From contig JALPRQ010000001.1 of the NCBI GenBank assembly GCA_023630215.1, forward strand, positions 1,860,001 through 1,924,000: 64,000 nt of DNA. The letters are read 5' to 3'. Position numbers and translations under genes: made by a program. The DNA comes from Rhodobacteraceae bacterium NBU2976 (lineage in GTDB: Bacteria > Pseudomonadota > Alphaproteobacteria > Rhodobacterales > Rhodobacteraceae). Positions within the stretch are counted from its first letter, which is position 1. Every line of letters begins with the position of its first letter. Below, one piece after another: positions 35,563-46,259 of the stretch. The notes below the pieces were generated by a model. The model saw nothing but the letters and a program-made list of their open reading frames with translations. It made no database searches and was not told the origin of the DNA.

Positions 35563-38500
35563 GCGTTCATCCATCATAACTGCCGTTGCCTCGACCGAAC
35601 TTGTCTCGACACTGACAGATGCAGCGCTGATCACGGCCGGAGAGGCGGTGGCTTGCAATGTGGCCAACTCTCCCGGCATCCGCTTACGCAGATAACCGGT
35701 CGATGAAATCTGGCGGATCAGATCGATCGAGCTGTTTGCCACCTCGCCGTCGACATCGCTGAAATTGCTTGCGCCCTCTTCCAGCCCGCGCCCGATCTCG
35801 TCAAAGCTTTCGCCCGTCGGTTTCACATGGGCAAGGTCCGTGCGATCCAGATAGGACACGGCCAATTCGCGGAAGATATAGTCAAGGATCGAGGTCGCGT
35901 TTTTAATGCTGTCATTCCCCTGCACCATCCCTGCCGGTTCGAACCGGGTAAAGGTAAAGGCCTCGACAAATTCATCCAGCGGCACGCCATATTGCAGGCC
36001 AACCGAAACCGCGATCGCAAAATTGTTCATCATGGCGCGGAAGCCCGCACCTTCCTTGTGCATGTCGATGAAAATCTCGCCCAGATTGCCGTTTTCATAT
36101 TCGCCGGTGCGCAGGTAAACCTTGTGCCCCCCGACAACCGCCTTCTGCGTATAACCCTTGCGGCGCAGCGGCAGCTTCTCGCGGCCTTTGGCGACCTCTT
36201 TGATCACGATTTTTTCCACGATCTTCTCGGCAAGGATCGTTGCCCGGTCCGCTGCCGGTGCTTCGATCAGCGCCTCTTCCAGATCTTCGTCATCCTCTTC
36301 AATCAAGGCAGACGACAGGGGCTGGGACAGCTTGGACCCATCACGATAAAGCGCATTCGCCTTGACGCCCAGCGACCAAGACAGCTCGTACGCTTCCTTG
36401 CACTCCTCGATCGTGGCGTCATTCGGCATATTGATGGTTTTTGAAATCGCGCCCGAAATAAAGCTCTGCGCCGCCGCCATCATATGAATATGGCTTTCAA
36501 CAGACAGATAGCGCTTGCCGATGCGTCCACAGACGTTTGCACAATCGAACACGTTCAGATGCTCGTCCTTCAGGAACGGCGCACCTTCCAGCGTCATGGT
36601 TCCGCACACATGGTTGTTCGCGGCTTCAATCTGCTGACGGGTATAACCCAGATGACGCAGCAGGTCGAAGGACGGATCATTCAGCTTCTCATCCGGGATA
36701 CCCAGCGTGCCTTTGCAGAAATCCGCGCCCAGCGTCCACTGGTTGAACACGAACTTGATGTCAAATGCGGTGGGAAGCGCCGCTTCGATCTTGTCAATCT
36801 CGACCGCGCTGAATCCATGCCCCAGCAGCGAGGTGTGGTTGATCCCCGGCGCATTTCCCAGCGTCCCGTGACCCACCGCGTAGGAGATCATTTCCTCGAC
36901 CTGGCTTGACGAATAGCCAAGTTTTTCAAGTGCCGCCGGGACAGACCGGTTGATAATCTTGAAATAGCCACCGCCAGCCAGCTTCTTGAATTTTACCAGC
37001 GCAAAGTCGGGTTCAATTCCCGTCGTGTCGCAATCCATGACCAGACCGATCGTGCCGGTCGGCGCAATCACCGACACCTGCGCGTTGCGATAGCCATGCT
37101 GCTCACCCAGCTTCAGCGCCTCATCCCATGCTTTATGCGCAAGGTTGATCAGCTTCCCATCTGGGCAGTTGTCATGGTCCAATGCCACCGGCATGACCGC
37201 CAGACCTTCATACCCCGTCGTCTCGCCATAAGCGGCGCGACGGTGGTTGCGAATGACGCGCAACATATGGTCAGCGTTTTTCGCATAGCCCGGGAACGGT
37301 CCCAGCTCCTGCGCCATCTCGGCCGAGGTCGCATAAGACACGCCGGTCATGATCGCGGTCAACGCACCGGCAAGTGCCCGGCCCTCGTCGCTGTCATAGC
37401 CAAAGCCCATATTCATCAACAGGCCGCCAATATTGGCATAGCCCAGACCCAGCGTACGGAATTTATAGGACAGCTCAGCGATTTCCTTGGACGGGAACTG
37501 CGCCATCAGAACCGAGATTTCCAGCGTCATCGTCCACAAACGCGTCGCGTGGATATAGCTTTCCGCATCAAACTCGCCATCCTTCAGGAAGGTCAGCAGG
37601 TTCATCGACGCAAGGTTACACGCCGTGTCATCCAGGAACATATATTCCGAACAGGGGTTCGACCCACGGATCGGCCCGTCTTCGGGGCATGTATGCCACG
37701 CGTTAACCGTGTCATGGAACTGGATACCCGGATCAGCACACGCCCAAGCGGCATGTCCGATCTGTTCCCACAGGTCCCGCGCTTTCACGGTTTTCGCAAC
37801 CGTCCCGTCGGTGCGTTTGATCAGCTCCCAATCGGCATCATCCTTGACGGCTTTCAAAAAAGCGTCCGTCACACGGACCGAGTTATTTGAATTCTGTCCC
37901 GACACGGTCAGATAGGCTTCGGAATCCCAGTCCGTGTCATATGTCGGGAAATGAATGGAGGCAAAACCTTGCTCGGCATATTGCAGCACGCGTTTCACGT
38001 AAGTTTCGGGAATAGCAGATTTTTTCGCCCCGCGAATGGCAGCTTTCAAGCCAGCATTCTTTGTCGGATCAAACGCGTCCGCTTCCGCACCGTCCCAGGC
38101 ACGAATGGCGCTGAAAATTTCGTTCAACTGGCGCTCGTGCATCTTGGACCCGGCGACCAGCGCGGCCACCTTCTGTTCCTCGATGACTTTCCAGTTGATA
38201 AATTCCTCGATATCCGGGTGATCCATATCGCAGATCACCATCTTGGCAGCCCGGCGGGTGGTCCCGCCGGACTTGATCGCACCGGCAGCGCGGTCACCAA
38301 TTTTCAGGAAACTCATTAACCCCGAGGATTTGCCCCCACCGGCAAGCCCTTCATTTGCGCCACGTAGCGAACTGAAATTCGTCCCCGTCCCGGACCCGTA
38401 TTTGAACAGGCGCGCTTCGCGCGTCCACAGGTCCATGATCCCGCCTTCGTTCACCAGATCGTCGCTGACGGACTGGATGAAACACGCATGGGGTTGCGGA

Positions 38501-39078
38501 TGCTCGTACGCACTGTCGGATTTCGTCAGTTTGCCTGACTGGTAATCTACATAATAATGCCCTTGCGAGGGACCATCGATCCCATAGGCCCAATGCAGAC
38601 CCGTATTAAACCATTGTGGGGAATTCGGCGCCGCCATCTGGCGCGCCATCATATAGCGCATTTCATCGTAATAGGCTTTGGCGTCAGCTTCGGTCGAGAA
38701 CATGCCACCCTTCCAGCCCCAATAGGTCCACGCGCCAACCAGACGGTCGTAAACCTGCTTGGCCGAAACCTCACCACCGGAACGCTGATCCGCTGGCAGC
38801 TTCTTCAGCGCCGCTTCATCCGGGACCGATGCCTGCAACCATTCCGGCACGCCCTTTTCTTTTTTCTTCTTAAGTGCCGCGGGCACGCCAGCCTTGCGGA
38901 AATATTTTTGTGCGATGACGTCGGCAGCGACCTGACTATAGCCCGCGGGCACTTCCAGCTCGTTCAACGCAAACACGACCGAACCGTCTGGATTGCGGAT
39001 CTCGGAACTTGTCACCTTGAATTCGATATTTCCGTATGCGCCTGATTTTTCCGTTGTGAACTTCCGCTCGATTTTCAT
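35440..39078 (-). CDS. nrdJ: Class II (adenosylcobalamin-dependent) ribonucleotide reductase
   Basis: NrdJ reduces ribonucleotides to deoxyribonucleotides with a B12-derived thiyl radical and needs no oxygen. The 1212-residue protein has the catalytic region [22 protein letters not shown] (in part), a [11 protein letters not shown] motif, a TSCPD-type late domain ([17 protein letters not shown]) and a Cys-rich tail CGECGNF...CMKCNTCGG. The start at 39078 (MKIERKF) was preferred over 39135 because the latter lacks a ribosome site. Upstream are an NrdR-like box and DnaA boxes. The end of the gene lies in one copy of a direct repeat, but the reading frame is whole. Confidence 0.96.
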   Translation of the reverse strand: MKIERKFTTEKSGAYGNIEFKVTSSEIRNPDGSVVFALNELEVPAGYSQVAADVIAQKYFRKAGVPAALKKKKEKGVPEWLQASVPDEAALKKLPADQRSGGEVSAKQVYDRLVGAWTYWGWKGGMFSTEADAKAYYDEMRYMMARQMAAPNSPQWFNTGLHWAYGIDGPSQGHYYVDYQSGKLTKSDSAYEHPQPHACFIQSVSDDLVNEGGIMDLWTREARLFKYGSGTGTNFSSLRGANEGLAGGGKSSGLMSFLKIGDRAAGAIKSGGTTRRAAKMVICDMDHPDIEEFINWKVIEEQKVAALVAGSKMHERQLNEIFSAIRAWDGAEADAFDPTKNAGLKAAIRGAKKSAIPETYVKRVLQYAEQGFASIHFPTYDTDWDSEAYLTVSGQNSNNSVRVTDAFLKAVKDDADWELIKRTDGTVAKTVKARDLWEQIGHAAWACADPGIQFHDTVNAWHTCPEDGPIRGSNPCSEYMFLDDTACNLASMNLLTFLKDGEFDAESYIHATRLWTMTLEISVLMAQFPSKEIAELSYKFRTLGLGYANIGGLLMNMGFGYDSDEGRALAGALTAIMTGVSYATSAEMAQELGPFPGYAKNADHMLRVIRNHRRAAYGETTGYEGLAVMPVALDHDNCPDGKLINLAHKAWDEALKLGEQHGYRNAQVSVIAPTGTIGLVMDCDTTGIEPDFALVKFKKLAGGGYFKIINRSVPAALEKLGYSSSQVEEMISYAVGHGTLGNAPGINHTSLLGHGFSAVEIDKIEAALPTAFDIKFVFNQWTLGADFCKGTLGIPDEKLNDPSFDLLRHLGYTRQQIEAANNHVCGTMTLEGAPFLKDEHLNVFDCANVCGRIGKRYLSVESHIHMMAAAQSFISGAISKTINMPNDATIEECKEAYELSWSLGVKANALYRDGSKLSQPLSSALIEEDDEDLEEALIEAPAADRATILAEKIVEKIVIKEVAKGREKLPLRRKGYTQKAVVGGHKVYLRTGEYENGNLGEIFIDMHKEGAGFRAMMNNFAIAVSVGLQYGVPLDEFVEAFTFTRFEPAGMVQGNDSIKNATSILDYIFRELAVSYLDRTDLAHVKPTGESFDEIGRGLEEGASNFSDVDGEVANSSIDLIRQISSTGYLRKRMPGELATLQATASPAVISAASVSVETSSVEATAVMMDERTKAKMQGYEGDPCGECGNFTLVRNGTCMKCNTCGGTSGCS

Positions 39079-39200
39079 TCCTGTCCCCGTCTCAAATTGC
39101 CACGCCTTGAACGTATCGCCATGTCCGGATTCCACCGGCTTTTGGGCGAACCGCCCTTATTAAATGATTTGCAGCCCATACTGCTGTTTATTGCCCCCAG

Positions 39201-39216
39201 CCACTATATGTTGTGG
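39201..39216 (-). promoter_or_regulatory. NrdR-like box upstream of nrdJ
   Basis: CCACTATATGTTGTGG fits the palindromic NrdR consensus acaCwAtATaTwGtgt in 13 of 16 positions. It lies about 125 bases before the nrdJ start codon. NrdR represses ribonucleotide reductase genes. The usual second, phased box was not found. Confidence 0.55.
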
Positions 39217-39390
39217 CGTCGTGGGCTGCGGGCCCTAATTGATGCGATCCCCCCCATCTGGTCAACAGGTTTTTTTCGCAGAAATCATAATTTTTAGGTT
39301 GACGTGAGCTTCGTGGATTTTCCGCTCCCAAAGCATCAACAGGCAGGGTGTCATAAAAACGCCATGTTTCCAGTTGCCTCTCTCCGAATC

Positions 39391-39399
39391 TGTGGATAA
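39391..39399 (-). promoter_or_regulatory. DnaA box in the nrdJ upstream region
   Basis: TGTGGATAA is the exact complement of consensus TTATCCACA. A second copy with one mismatch, TTAACCACA, lies at 39574-39582. DnaA controls ribonucleotide reductase in other bacteria, which makes this placement suggestive. Confidence 0.5.
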
Positions 39400-39667
39400 G
39401 TGCCAAATTTGGAAAAGGACCAAATATCAGAACCTTTGCCCCGATGGTTGAGAATCTGGATCAATTTGTCACGGCAACCCGCCGAACCTGTCCGCGATGA
39501 TTCGTTTGCCGGTTGGTCGTGTTTCCCGCGTCACAATCGGGAAATACCGGGCACGGGCATGTCCGCACAAGAATTAACCACAACACCACCAACAGGCGAG
39601 ACATATGGATCGCGCTCGCCCGTGGTCGCCTTGCACGGCCACCTCAATTTCGACTTGCTTGGAAAAC

Positions 39668-39744
<77 letters not shown>

Positions 39745-39795
39745 ACTCTGTCGTGCACCATCTAATGGCAGAGCGCCCGGTTGAAAAGCGAAAAA

Positions 39796-40284
39796 TCACT
39801 CGCAAGGCCAGACAGCGATGTCCGATGCCAAGGCAGGATGGCGTATCTGGTCCCCCACCTGCAATTTCAGCATGTCCGCCATACCGCCATTGATCTCCAG
39901 CACATATTGCACCGGTTCACCCGACGGAATTGACGTTTCATCTAGCGGGATCGCGTTGGCGTGGATTTTGCGCACAATGCCCGAGGAATCGATAAACACC
40001 ATATCCAACGGGATCAGCGTGTTTCGCATCCAGAATGCCACAGGGGCCTCGTTTGGATAGACAAACAGCATTCCCGCAAACCGTCCCAGCGATTCACGAT
40101 GCATCAAACCACGTGCACGCCCTTCGGGTGTGTCCATCACTTCGACCGCAAACCGGACCGAGGCGCCCTCCCCCCGAATATCGACATAATCGGGATCGCA
40201 CTCTGTCTGGCTCCAGCCAACTTGCGGCAGAACCAGACACAGACCTAGGATCGCAGCGCGAACCGCATTACCCGTGAATGACAT
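39796..40284 (-). CDS. DUF192 exported protein
   Basis: A 162-residue protein with a signal peptide (VRAAILGLCLVLPQVGWS, cleaved near SQT). The DUF192 pattern follows: VEVMDTPEGRARGLMHRESL, MLFVYPNEAPVAFWMRNTLIPLDMVFID (in part) and VLEINGG. Function is unknown; these are small beta-barrel-like periplasmic proteins. The ATG at 40284 lies inside the end of the cold-shock gene (17-base overlap), so the two are co-expressed. Confidence 0.85.
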   Translation of the reverse strand: MSFTGNAVRAAILGLCLVLPQVGWSQTECDPDYVDIRGEGASVRFAVEVMDTPEGRARGLMHRESLGRFAGMLFVYPNEAPVAFWMRNTLIPLDMVFIDSSGIVRKIHANAIPLDETSIPSGEPVQYVLEINGGMADMLKLQVGDQIRHPALASDIAVWPCE

Positions 40285-40765
40285 GATCCCACGACTGAAC
40301 TTCACCGGCCATTTTTCCGCGCGGACCATCTATCACCTTTACTGAAATCGCTTCACCTGGTTGCAGGTCAGACAGCCCGTAATGTCGCAGAATTTCCACA
40401 TGCAGGAAAATATCCGCATCCGAGCCGAACACATTCGCAAACCCAAAACCTTTGGCCTTGTCGAACCATTTGACGCGTGCGGGTTGCAATGGAACCTCTG
40501 CCGCGACATCCGGAATATTGCGTTCTGGATCTTCGATCCCAAAACCGTTTTCGACTGGTGCGGTAATTTCATGGATTTCCGATGCCTGTCGTCCCCGATC
40601 GGTGACCTGAACGTCGATAACGATTCCTGACCCTTCGGCGACGGAACTGCGCCCGAAATTTCTCAACACATTTGCGTGCAGGAGGATATCTCCCCCATCA
40701 TCATCACACACAACGAATCCGAAGCCCTTGGCGGCGTCGAACCACTTCACATGCCCCTTGATCAT
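40268..40765 (-). CDS. Double cold-shock-domain protein
   Basis: A 165-residue protein with two cold-shock domains. Domain 1 begins GHVKWFDAAKGFGFVVCDD and domain 2 ARVKWFDKAKGFGFANVFG. Both keep the RNP1 KGFGF. The second RNP motif is ILLHANVL in domain 1 and IFLHVEIL in domain 2. Such proteins bind single-stranded RNA or DNA and act as RNA chaperones. A 30-residue acidic linker joins the domains. Its end overlaps the DUF192 gene. Confidence 0.93.
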   Translation of the reverse strand: MIKGHVKWFDAAKGFGFVVCDDDGGDILLHANVLRNFGRSSVAEGSGIVIDVQVTDRGRQASEIHEITAPVENGFGIEDPERNIPDVAAEVPLQPARVKWFDKAKGFGFANVFGSDADIFLHVEILRHYGLSDLQPGEAISVKVIDGPRGKMAGEVQSWDHVIHG

Positions 40766-40949
40766 ATTTTATTCGTCCACTTTCACTTCATTCCGCACAA
40801 GCAGCACTTGGCGAAATGTTAATTATCAGCCCCAACGATATTGATTATTAAACAAAATCCGGAACATCGCAAGAAATCTGATCGAAACAAAAATTTTAAT
40901 TGGTAAAAAATTGCCGATACTTAAAAACACGCAAAAGCTGATCATTTGG

Positions 40950-41552
40950 TCATGGATTCAACCGTACGACTTGCCATGGATTTTCACCATCATGTGTCCA
41001 TCGGAACCGATCATGCAATCTATGTTCCCCGTCAGCCCAGAATTCAATTTCGACCGGGGCAATCCGAAACCCGCCCCAGAATGGCGGACGCGGGGGATTG
41101 ATCCCCTTCTGTGCCGTCACCTTCGCCACTTTCGCCATCAGTTCGGCGCGCGATCCCAGCGGTTGCGATTGCTGTGACGCCCATGCCCCTAACCGGCTGG
41201 GTAAGGATCGTGACTGGTAATAGGCGTCCGCTTTTGGTCCATCTTCCTTGCTGACATGACCTCGCACGCGAACCTGACGGCGCAAGGATTTCCAATGCAT
41301 CACAAAAGCCGCAGTGCCCGACGCAAGAATCTCTTCGGCCTTTTTGCTGGTATAATTGGTATAGAAAACAAACGCATCGTCTTCGATATCCTTCAGCAAT
41401 ACCATGCGCACATTTGGCAGACCGGCATTGTCGACTGTGGCCAGCGCGATGGCATTTGCATCGTTAGGTTCAGAGGTTTCGGCCTCGGCAAGCCAATCCC
41501 TGACAATCTGAAAAGGATCGTCTCCGGCGAATATCCCGTTCCGCTTAACCAT
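40950..41552 (-). CDS. pdxH: Pyridoxamine 5'-phosphate oxidase
   Basis: The FMN enzyme that makes pyridoxal phosphate from PNP or PMP. The 200 residues show [21 protein letters not shown], in part, [13 protein letters not shown] (FMN phosphate and Arg contacts), [14 protein letters not shown] and the C-terminal [25 protein letters not shown] (in part) with His/Arg for substrate. The start at 41552 has GGAG 8 bases upstream; ATG at 41558 overlaps it. Divergent from fabI. Confidence 0.94.
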   Translation of the reverse strand: MVKRNGIFAGDDPFQIVRDWLAEAETSEPNDANAIALATVDNAGLPNVRMVLLKDIEDDAFVFYTNYTSKKAEEILASGTAAFVMHWKSLRRQVRVRGHVSKEDGPKADAYYQSRSLPSRLGAWASQQSQPLGSRAELMAKVAKVTAQKGINPPRPPFWGGFRIAPVEIEFWADGEHRLHDRFRWTHDGENPWQVVRLNP

Positions 41553-41631
41553 GCTCATCTCCGCAAACTCTTGATGCCGCAACGTCAATAGCTTAAACCG
41601 TGTCAACTCAATAACCACAAGGGGCAGTTGC

Positions 41632-42456
41632 ATGAGTAATGGGATTATGGCCGGAAAACGCGGCGTCATCATGGGTGTTGCGAACGACAAATCCATTGCG
41701 TGGGGAATCGCTCAGGCTTGTCATGAACAAGGTGCCGAGATCGCCTTTACCTATCAGGGCGAGGCACTGGGCAAACGCGTGCTCCCTTTGGCGGAAAGCC
41801 TCGGATCGGATATGGTCATTGAATGCGATGTCTCTGATCCCGCATCAATTGACAGCGCTTTCGCCGCGATCGAGACGAAATGGGGCAAGATTGACTTTCT
41901 TGTCCATGCGATTGGTTTTTCTGATAAAAACGAGCTTCGCGGCCGCTATGTCGATACCAGCCCGGAAAATTTCCAGCTGACGATGAACATCTCGGTGTTC
42001 AGTTTTACGGCGGTCGCCCAGCGCGCCGAGAAGATGATGCCGGATGGCGGGTCCCTGCTGACCCTCACCTACTATGGGTCCGAAAAGGTCATGCCCCATT
42101 ATAACGTCATGGGCGTTGCCAAGGCGGCGTTGGAAGCGTCGGTCCAATATATGGCCGAGGATCTTGGCAAGAAGGGTATTCGCGTAAATGCCATCTCTGC
42201 GGGCACAATTAAAACGCTGGCCGCAAGTGGTATCGGCGATTTCCGCTATATCCTGAAATGGAACGAACTGAACTCCCCCCTTCGCCGCAACGTGACGCAG
42301 GAAGAGGTCGGCAAATCCGCCGTCTATCTGTTGTCTGACCTGTCGTCCGGCGTTACAGGGGAAAATCTGCATGTGGATGCAGGTTATCATATCGTCGGCA
42401 TGAAAGCCGAAGACGCACCGGATATCGGACTTGCCACAGGGAAAAGCGATGGCTGA
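41632..42456 (+). CDS. fabI: Enoyl-[acyl-carrier-protein] reductase (NADH)
   Basis: FabI completes each fatty acid elongation cycle. The 274 residues show the nucleotide-binding [16 protein letters not shown], an HAIGFSDK stretch, the catalytic Tyr and Lys in [13 protein letters not shown] (Y-x6-K) and [12 protein letters not shown] near the substrate loop. This is an atypical short-chain dehydrogenase and the target of triclosan-type inhibitors. Its end overlaps gpt by 8 bases. Confidence 0.94.
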   Translation: MSNGIMAGKRGVIMGVANDKSIAWGIAQACHEQGAEIAFTYQGEALGKRVLPLAESLGSDMVIECDVSDPASIDSAFAAIETKWGKIDFLVHAIGFSDKNELRGRYVDTSPENFQLTMNISVFSFTAVAQRAEKMMPDGGSLLTLTYYGSEKVMPHYNVMGVAKAALEASVQYMAEDLGKKGIRVNAISAGTIKTLAASGIGDFRYILKWNELNSPLRRNVTQEEVGKSAVYLLSDLSSGVTGENLHVDAGYHIVGMKAEDAPDIGLATGKSDG

Positions 42457-42952
42457 CAGATTACCTCATGAAAAAGGCTTCCATGTAAGCTGGGATCAAA
42501 TCCATCGCGATTCTCGCGCCTTGGCGTGGCGTTTGGATGGCAAAGGTCCCGATAATGGCGATTGGAAAGCCGTGGTTGCGATTACGCGTGGCGGCATGGC
42601 CCCCGCCATGATTCTGGCGCGCGAACTGGATATCCGCACCGTCGACACGATCAGCGTCAAATCCTACGACCATCAGGATCAGTCCGAGGCCGTCGTGCTA
42701 AAAGCCCCCAATGCGGACATGATGGGCGATGGCACGGGCGTGCTGGTTATCGACGATCTTGTCGACAGCGGCAAAACGCTGGAACTGGTCCGCAAGCTGT
42801 TCCCAAAAGCCCATTTTGCCACCGTCTACGCCAAGCCAAAGGGCCGACCGATGGTCGATACCTATATCACCGAAGTGTCACAGGATACGTGGATATTCTT
42901 CCCTTGGGATATGGCGCTTCAATATGTTGAGCCTTACCGCGGAACCGATTGA
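42449..42952 (+). CDS. gpt: Xanthine-guanine phosphoribosyltransferase
   Basis: A 167-residue purine salvage enzyme that joins PRPP with xanthine or guanine. The PRPP-binding signature is [15 protein letters not shown] and the early loop [10 protein letters not shown]. The ATG at 42449 lies inside the fabI tail, and the first residues are [18 protein letters not shown]. Co-expression with fabI appears incidental. A hairpin overlaps its stop. Confidence 0.93.
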   Translation: MADRLPHEKGFHVSWDQIHRDSRALAWRLDGKGPDNGDWKAVVAITRGGMAPAMILARELDIRTVDTISVKSYDHQDQSEAVVLKAPNADMMGDGTGVLVIDDLVDSGKTLELVRKLFPKAHFATVYAKPKGRPMVDTYITEVSQDTWIFFPWDMALQYVEPYRGTD

Positions 42953-42967
42953 TTCCGCGGTAATTTT
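42936..42967. terminator. Bidirectional terminator between gpt and dctM
   Basis: ACCGCGGAA/TTCCGCGGT forms a perfect 9-bp stem with an 8-base loop (42945-42952) that includes the gpt stop. TAATTTTC follows on the plus strand; the minus strand serves the TRAP operon. Confidence 0.7.
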
Positions 42968-44386
42968 CTATTTCACGATAATCTCTGGTCCCATCAGGCT
43001 GGTCGGCAAATAGGTCGACAGCCAAGGGATGTACGTGACCATGATCAGGAACACGAACAGCACCACCAGGAATGGCAAGGCCGCCCTGACAACCGCCATC
43101 ACCGACATGCCAGCGACACCGGATGTCACGAACAGGTTCAGCCCCACGGGCGGCGTAATCATCCCGATCTCCATATTCACGACCATGATGATCCCAAGGT
43201 GAATCGGATCAATCCCCAGATCAATCGCAATCGGGAACACCAGCGGCGCCACGATGATGATCAGGCCCGACGGCTCCATGAACTGCCCACCGATCAGCAG
43301 GATAACGTTCACGATGATCAGGAACATGATCTTGCCAAAGCCCGCATCGAGCATAGAGGACGCAATCTGCTGCGGGATTTGTTCATCCGTCAGCACATGT
43401 TTCAGGATCAGCGCATTGGCGATAATGAACATCAACGTGATCGTCAGCTTGCCGGCCTCAAACAAGGTGTCCTTGGTGTCGCGATGCACAAATCCCGTGA
43501 TCAGGGTCCAGGGTTTTTTCAACAGGTTTGAACGGTCCTGCCCGTCGCGCGCCGCCAGCGGCCCCATATCACGATAGACAAAAATCGCGATGATAAACGC
43601 ATAGACAGACGCAACCGCTGCCGCCTCGGTCGGGGTGAAGATCGCATTTGCCTTATGGAAACCCAGCTCGGACGACCACCACGGATAGCCATAGATACCG
43701 ACCATGATAACAACGATCAGCAGCAGCCCCCAGACCGCATCGCGAAATGATGCACCGATTTCGCCCCAGCCCAGCCACTCACCTTTGGGCATGTTGCGCA
43801 GAACTGCGATCACGTAAATCGCGATCATCAGCATCAGCCCCGCCAGCATACCCGGGATCACACCCGCCAGAAACATGCGGCCCACCGACACATCGGTCGC
43901 CGCCGCATAAACCACCATCACGATGGACGGCGGGATCAGAATCCCCAGCGTCCCGGCGTTACAGATCACACCGGCCGCGAATTCCTTGGTATATCCGGCC
44001 TGCTTCATTGCCGCGATCACGATGGACCCAATGGCCACCACCGTTGCCGGCGACGACCCGGACAAAGCCGCGAACATCATACAGGCCAAAACACCGGCAA
44101 TCGCCAACCCGCCCCGCAAATGCCCCACACAGGCAATCGCAAAACGGATAATGCGTTTCGCCACTCCGCCCGTCGACATAAACGACGAGGCCAGAATAAA
44201 GAACGGGATGGCCAGCAGCGTCGCGTGCCCTTCCATCGCCTGAAAATAGGTCTGCGCGATAGACGCCAGCGAGGTATCCGACATCGTCAGCAGAAAAATC
44301 GTCGAGCTTAACCCCAGCGCCACCGCAATCGGCACGCCAATTGCCAGAAACCCGATAATCATCAGGAACAGGATCAGGACTTCCAT
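42968..44386 (-). CDS. dctM: TRAP transporter large permease, DctM (C4-dicarboxylate type)
   Basis: A 472-residue membrane protein of normal DctM length with about twelve helices. Conserved stretches include ALSGSSPATVVAIGSIV, CNAGTLGILIPPSIVMVVY, FTPTEAAAVASVYAFI and NMEIGMITPPVGLNLFV. The ATG at 44386 (MEVLILF) follows the DctQ stop by one base, so translation is coupled. It completes a P-Q-M operon. Confidence 0.93.
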   Translation of the reverse strand: MEVLILFLMIIGFLAIGVPIAVALGLSSTIFLLTMSDTSLASIAQTYFQAMEGHATLLAIPFFILASSFMSTGGVAKRIIRFAIACVGHLRGGLAIAGVLACMMFAALSGSSPATVVAIGSIVIAAMKQAGYTKEFAAGVICNAGTLGILIPPSIVMVVYAAATDVSVGRMFLAGVIPGMLAGLMLMIAIYVIAVLRNMPKGEWLGWGEIGASFRDAVWGLLLIVVIMVGIYGYPWWSSELGFHKANAIFTPTEAAAVASVYAFIIAIFVYRDMGPLAARDGQDRSNLLKKPWTLITGFVHRDTKDTLFEAGKLTITLMFIIANALILKHVLTDEQIPQQIASSMLDAGFGKIMFLIIVNVILLIGGQFMEPSGLIIIVAPLVFPIAIDLGIDPIHLGIIMVVNMEIGMITPPVGLNLFVTSGVAGMSVMAVVRAALPFLVVLFVFLIMVTYIPWLSTYLPTSLMGPEIIVK

Positions 44387-44387
44387 G

Positions 44388-45074
44388 TTATTCCTCCCAT
44401 TCCAGTTTGGCTGCGGCTTCTTCCACCGCATCTTCGGCCTCATGGCTCACAATCAGGCTTTCGGCCTTGCCAATGGCAATCCGATAGGTCGCCTGAATGA
44501 ACCGGAAAAGCGTCAGCGCGACGCCGAATGGCAGCATGGCATAAACGATAAACCGGGGCAGCTTGTCATATTCGTCCCCGTAATTCATCGCATCTTCCAG
44601 AAATTTCAAAAAGCCGGGCATCGGGATTTGCTCGGTCATGTAAAACGCCTGATCGCGCGAATTGGCAAACCCCGTCGGGAACCAGCGCCCCGACGTAGCA
44701 TCAAGCCCAGCAAACGGCGCCCAGTAATCCCACGCGCCTTTCATCAGCAAAAAGGCAAACACAATACACACAGCCCCGGACAACAGCGCCAACACCTTGC
44801 GCGGACCCTTGGGAAGCATATTCGTGACAGCATCAACACCAAGATGAGAGGTCGTCTTGACCCCGTAACTCACCCCGAAAATTACCAGCCAGGCAAACAG
44901 GTAGCCCACAACCTCCAGCCCCCAAATCAGACTGGAATTGAAACCATAGCGTAGCACCACGTTGACGAACGTGATGACTGTCATCAGCGCCAAAATGATC
45001 GCGATAGCGGTCTCTTCAATTTCGTTGACGATACGGCCCAACCGTGTGGTGGGCTGATATGCGGAATGACTCAT
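44388..45074 (-). CDS. dctQ: TRAP transporter small permease, DctQ
   Basis: A 228-residue membrane protein with four helices. The conserved FNSSLIWGLEVVGYLFAWLV is followed by TTSHLGVDAVTNMLPKG, the DctQ loop. GGGGGGAGAG precedes the ATG at 45074. It is separated from the binding-protein gene by a strong hairpin, so it is made in smaller amounts. Confidence 0.92.
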   Translation of the reverse strand: MSHSAYQPTTRLGRIVNEIEETAIAIILALMTVITFVNVVLRYGFNSSLIWGLEVVGYLFAWLVIFGVSYGVKTTSHLGVDAVTNMLPKGPRKVLALLSGAVCIVFAFLLMKGAWDYWAPFAGLDATSGRWFPTGFANSRDQAFYMTEQIPMPGFLKFLEDAMNYGDEYDKLPRFIVYAMLPFGVALTLFRFIQATYRIAIGKAESLIVSHEAEDAVEEAAAKLEWEE

Positions 45075-45090
45075 CTCTCCCCCCTGGATA

Positions 45091-45120
45091 GAAAGAGGGC
45101 CCCGTCACTCCGGGGCCCTC
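45091..45120 (-). terminator. Intra-operon hairpin between dctP and dctQ
   Basis: Perfect 10-bp stem GAGGGCCCCG/CGGGGCCCTC (45095-45104, 45111-45120) with a 6-base loop, followed on the minus strand by TTTC. It lies just after the dctP stop, the same layout as in the other TRAP operon. Confidence 0.85.
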
Positions 45121-45127
45121 CATCAGA

Positions 45128-46129
45128 TTAGTTGCGGGCGTTGATTTCCTGCGCCGCGGCAATATTTTCCGCGCCGACATCACCCTCGAACTGCTCCCAA
45201 ACGGGCTTCATCGCATCCACCCATGCTTGGCGCTGTTCGGGTGTCAGCTCGCGGATTACGCCGCCAGCGTCCAGAACCGCCTGACGAGCATCAAGGTCAA
45301 CCTGATTCACGGCTGCGTTCCGCTCCAAGGTGACTTCGTTCAGGATCGTCAGCAACTGATCACGAACCGCTGGGTCAAGGCTATCCAGCCAGTCGACCGA
45401 GGCCACAACCATATAGTCCAGAACCCCGTGGTTCGTTTCGGTTGTCCCGTCCTGAACCTCGAAGAATTTCTGACCATAGACGTTAGACCAAGTGTTTTCC
45501 TGTCCATCCACAACGCCTGTTTGAAGCGCGCCATACACCTCGGCAAAGGCCATTGGCTGTGCGGATGCGCCAAGCGCTTCCATCTGCGCCACCAGCACGT
45601 CGGACGGCTGCACGCGGAATTTCAGCCCAGCCGCATCTTCGGGCAGGACCAGCGGCACATTGGCCGAGAATTGCTTCAACCCGTTATGCCAGAACTCCAG
45701 CCCCTGCAAACCACGGCGGACCATGGAATCCTTCATCGCCTGACCGGTTTCCGACGTCTGGAACTCGTCCACAGCCTCAATGTTCTTGAACATGAAGGGC
45801 AGGTCGAAAATGCGGAACACTTTGGTAAAGGTTTCGAATTTCGACAAGGACGGCGCCGCAAACTGAACGTCACCATTCAGCATCGCTTCCAGAACCTGGT
45901 CATCATCATAAAGGGTGGAATTCGGATACACCTCCATACAGGCGACGCCATTCATTTCCGTGTTTACACGCTCAGCAAACAGGCTGGCCGCAATCCCTTT
46001 GGGGTGACGGTCAGCATTGGTCACGTGCGCGAACTTGATGACGATCTCGCCATCTTCGCAGCTTGCCATTGCTGTGTTTGCAGTAAATGCGGTCGCCGCA
46101 ACCAGTGCGGCGGTCATCAATTTTTTCAT
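45128..46129 (-). CDS. dctP: TRAP transporter substrate-binding protein, DctP
   Basis: A 333-residue periplasmic protein with a Sec signal (MKKLMTAALVAATAFTANTA, cleaved after AMA). Motifs HPKGIAASLFAERV, LKFRVQPSDVLVAQMEALGA (carboxylate-binding Arg region) and YGALQTGVVDGQENTWSN are those of C4-dicarboxylate binders. Fumarate, succinate or malate are likely, but other carboxylates are possible. AGGCC precedes the start. Confidence 0.92.
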   Translation of the reverse strand: MKKLMTAALVAATAFTANTAMASCEDGEIVIKFAHVTNADRHPKGIAASLFAERVNTEMNGVACMEVYPNSTLYDDDQVLEAMLNGDVQFAAPSLSKFETFTKVFRIFDLPFMFKNIEAVDEFQTSETGQAMKDSMVRRGLQGLEFWHNGLKQFSANVPLVLPEDAAGLKFRVQPSDVLVAQMEALGASAQPMAFAEVYGALQTGVVDGQENTWSNVYGQKFFEVQDGTTETNHGVLDYMVVASVDWLDSLDPAVRDQLLTILNEVTLERNAAVNQVDLDARQAVLDAGGVIRELTPEQRQAWVDAMKPVWEQFEGDVGAENIAAAQEINARN

Positions 46130-46259
46130 AAAGGCCTCCCAGACTTTGGCTGCTTTATTGCAACCTTGCTTCCATTGAATGCGGAAAGCCCCTAAGCGTC
46201 AAATAGAATCTTGGCATTGATCAAGATCAAGGCCATGGTGCACACAGCAAGAGGGAACC

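Larger units (their letters stand above)
39079..39667. other. Upstream region of nrdJ without genes
   Basis: About 590 bases between nrdJ and tRNA-Pro. It contains an NrdR-like box (39201-39216), a possible minus-strand -35 TTGACC (39260-39265), a perfect DnaA box (39391-39399) and a near-perfect one (39574-39582). No B12 riboswitch core was recognised. ORFs here are not convincing. Confidence 0.55.

Noticed and set aside
39165-39185. A second NrdR box about 31 bp from the first
   Set aside because: CAGCCCATACTGCTG-like sequence matches the consensus poorly in the central half.
39079-39667. B12 riboswitch upstream of nrdJ
   Set aside because: No recognisable B12-box core or long paired structure was found.
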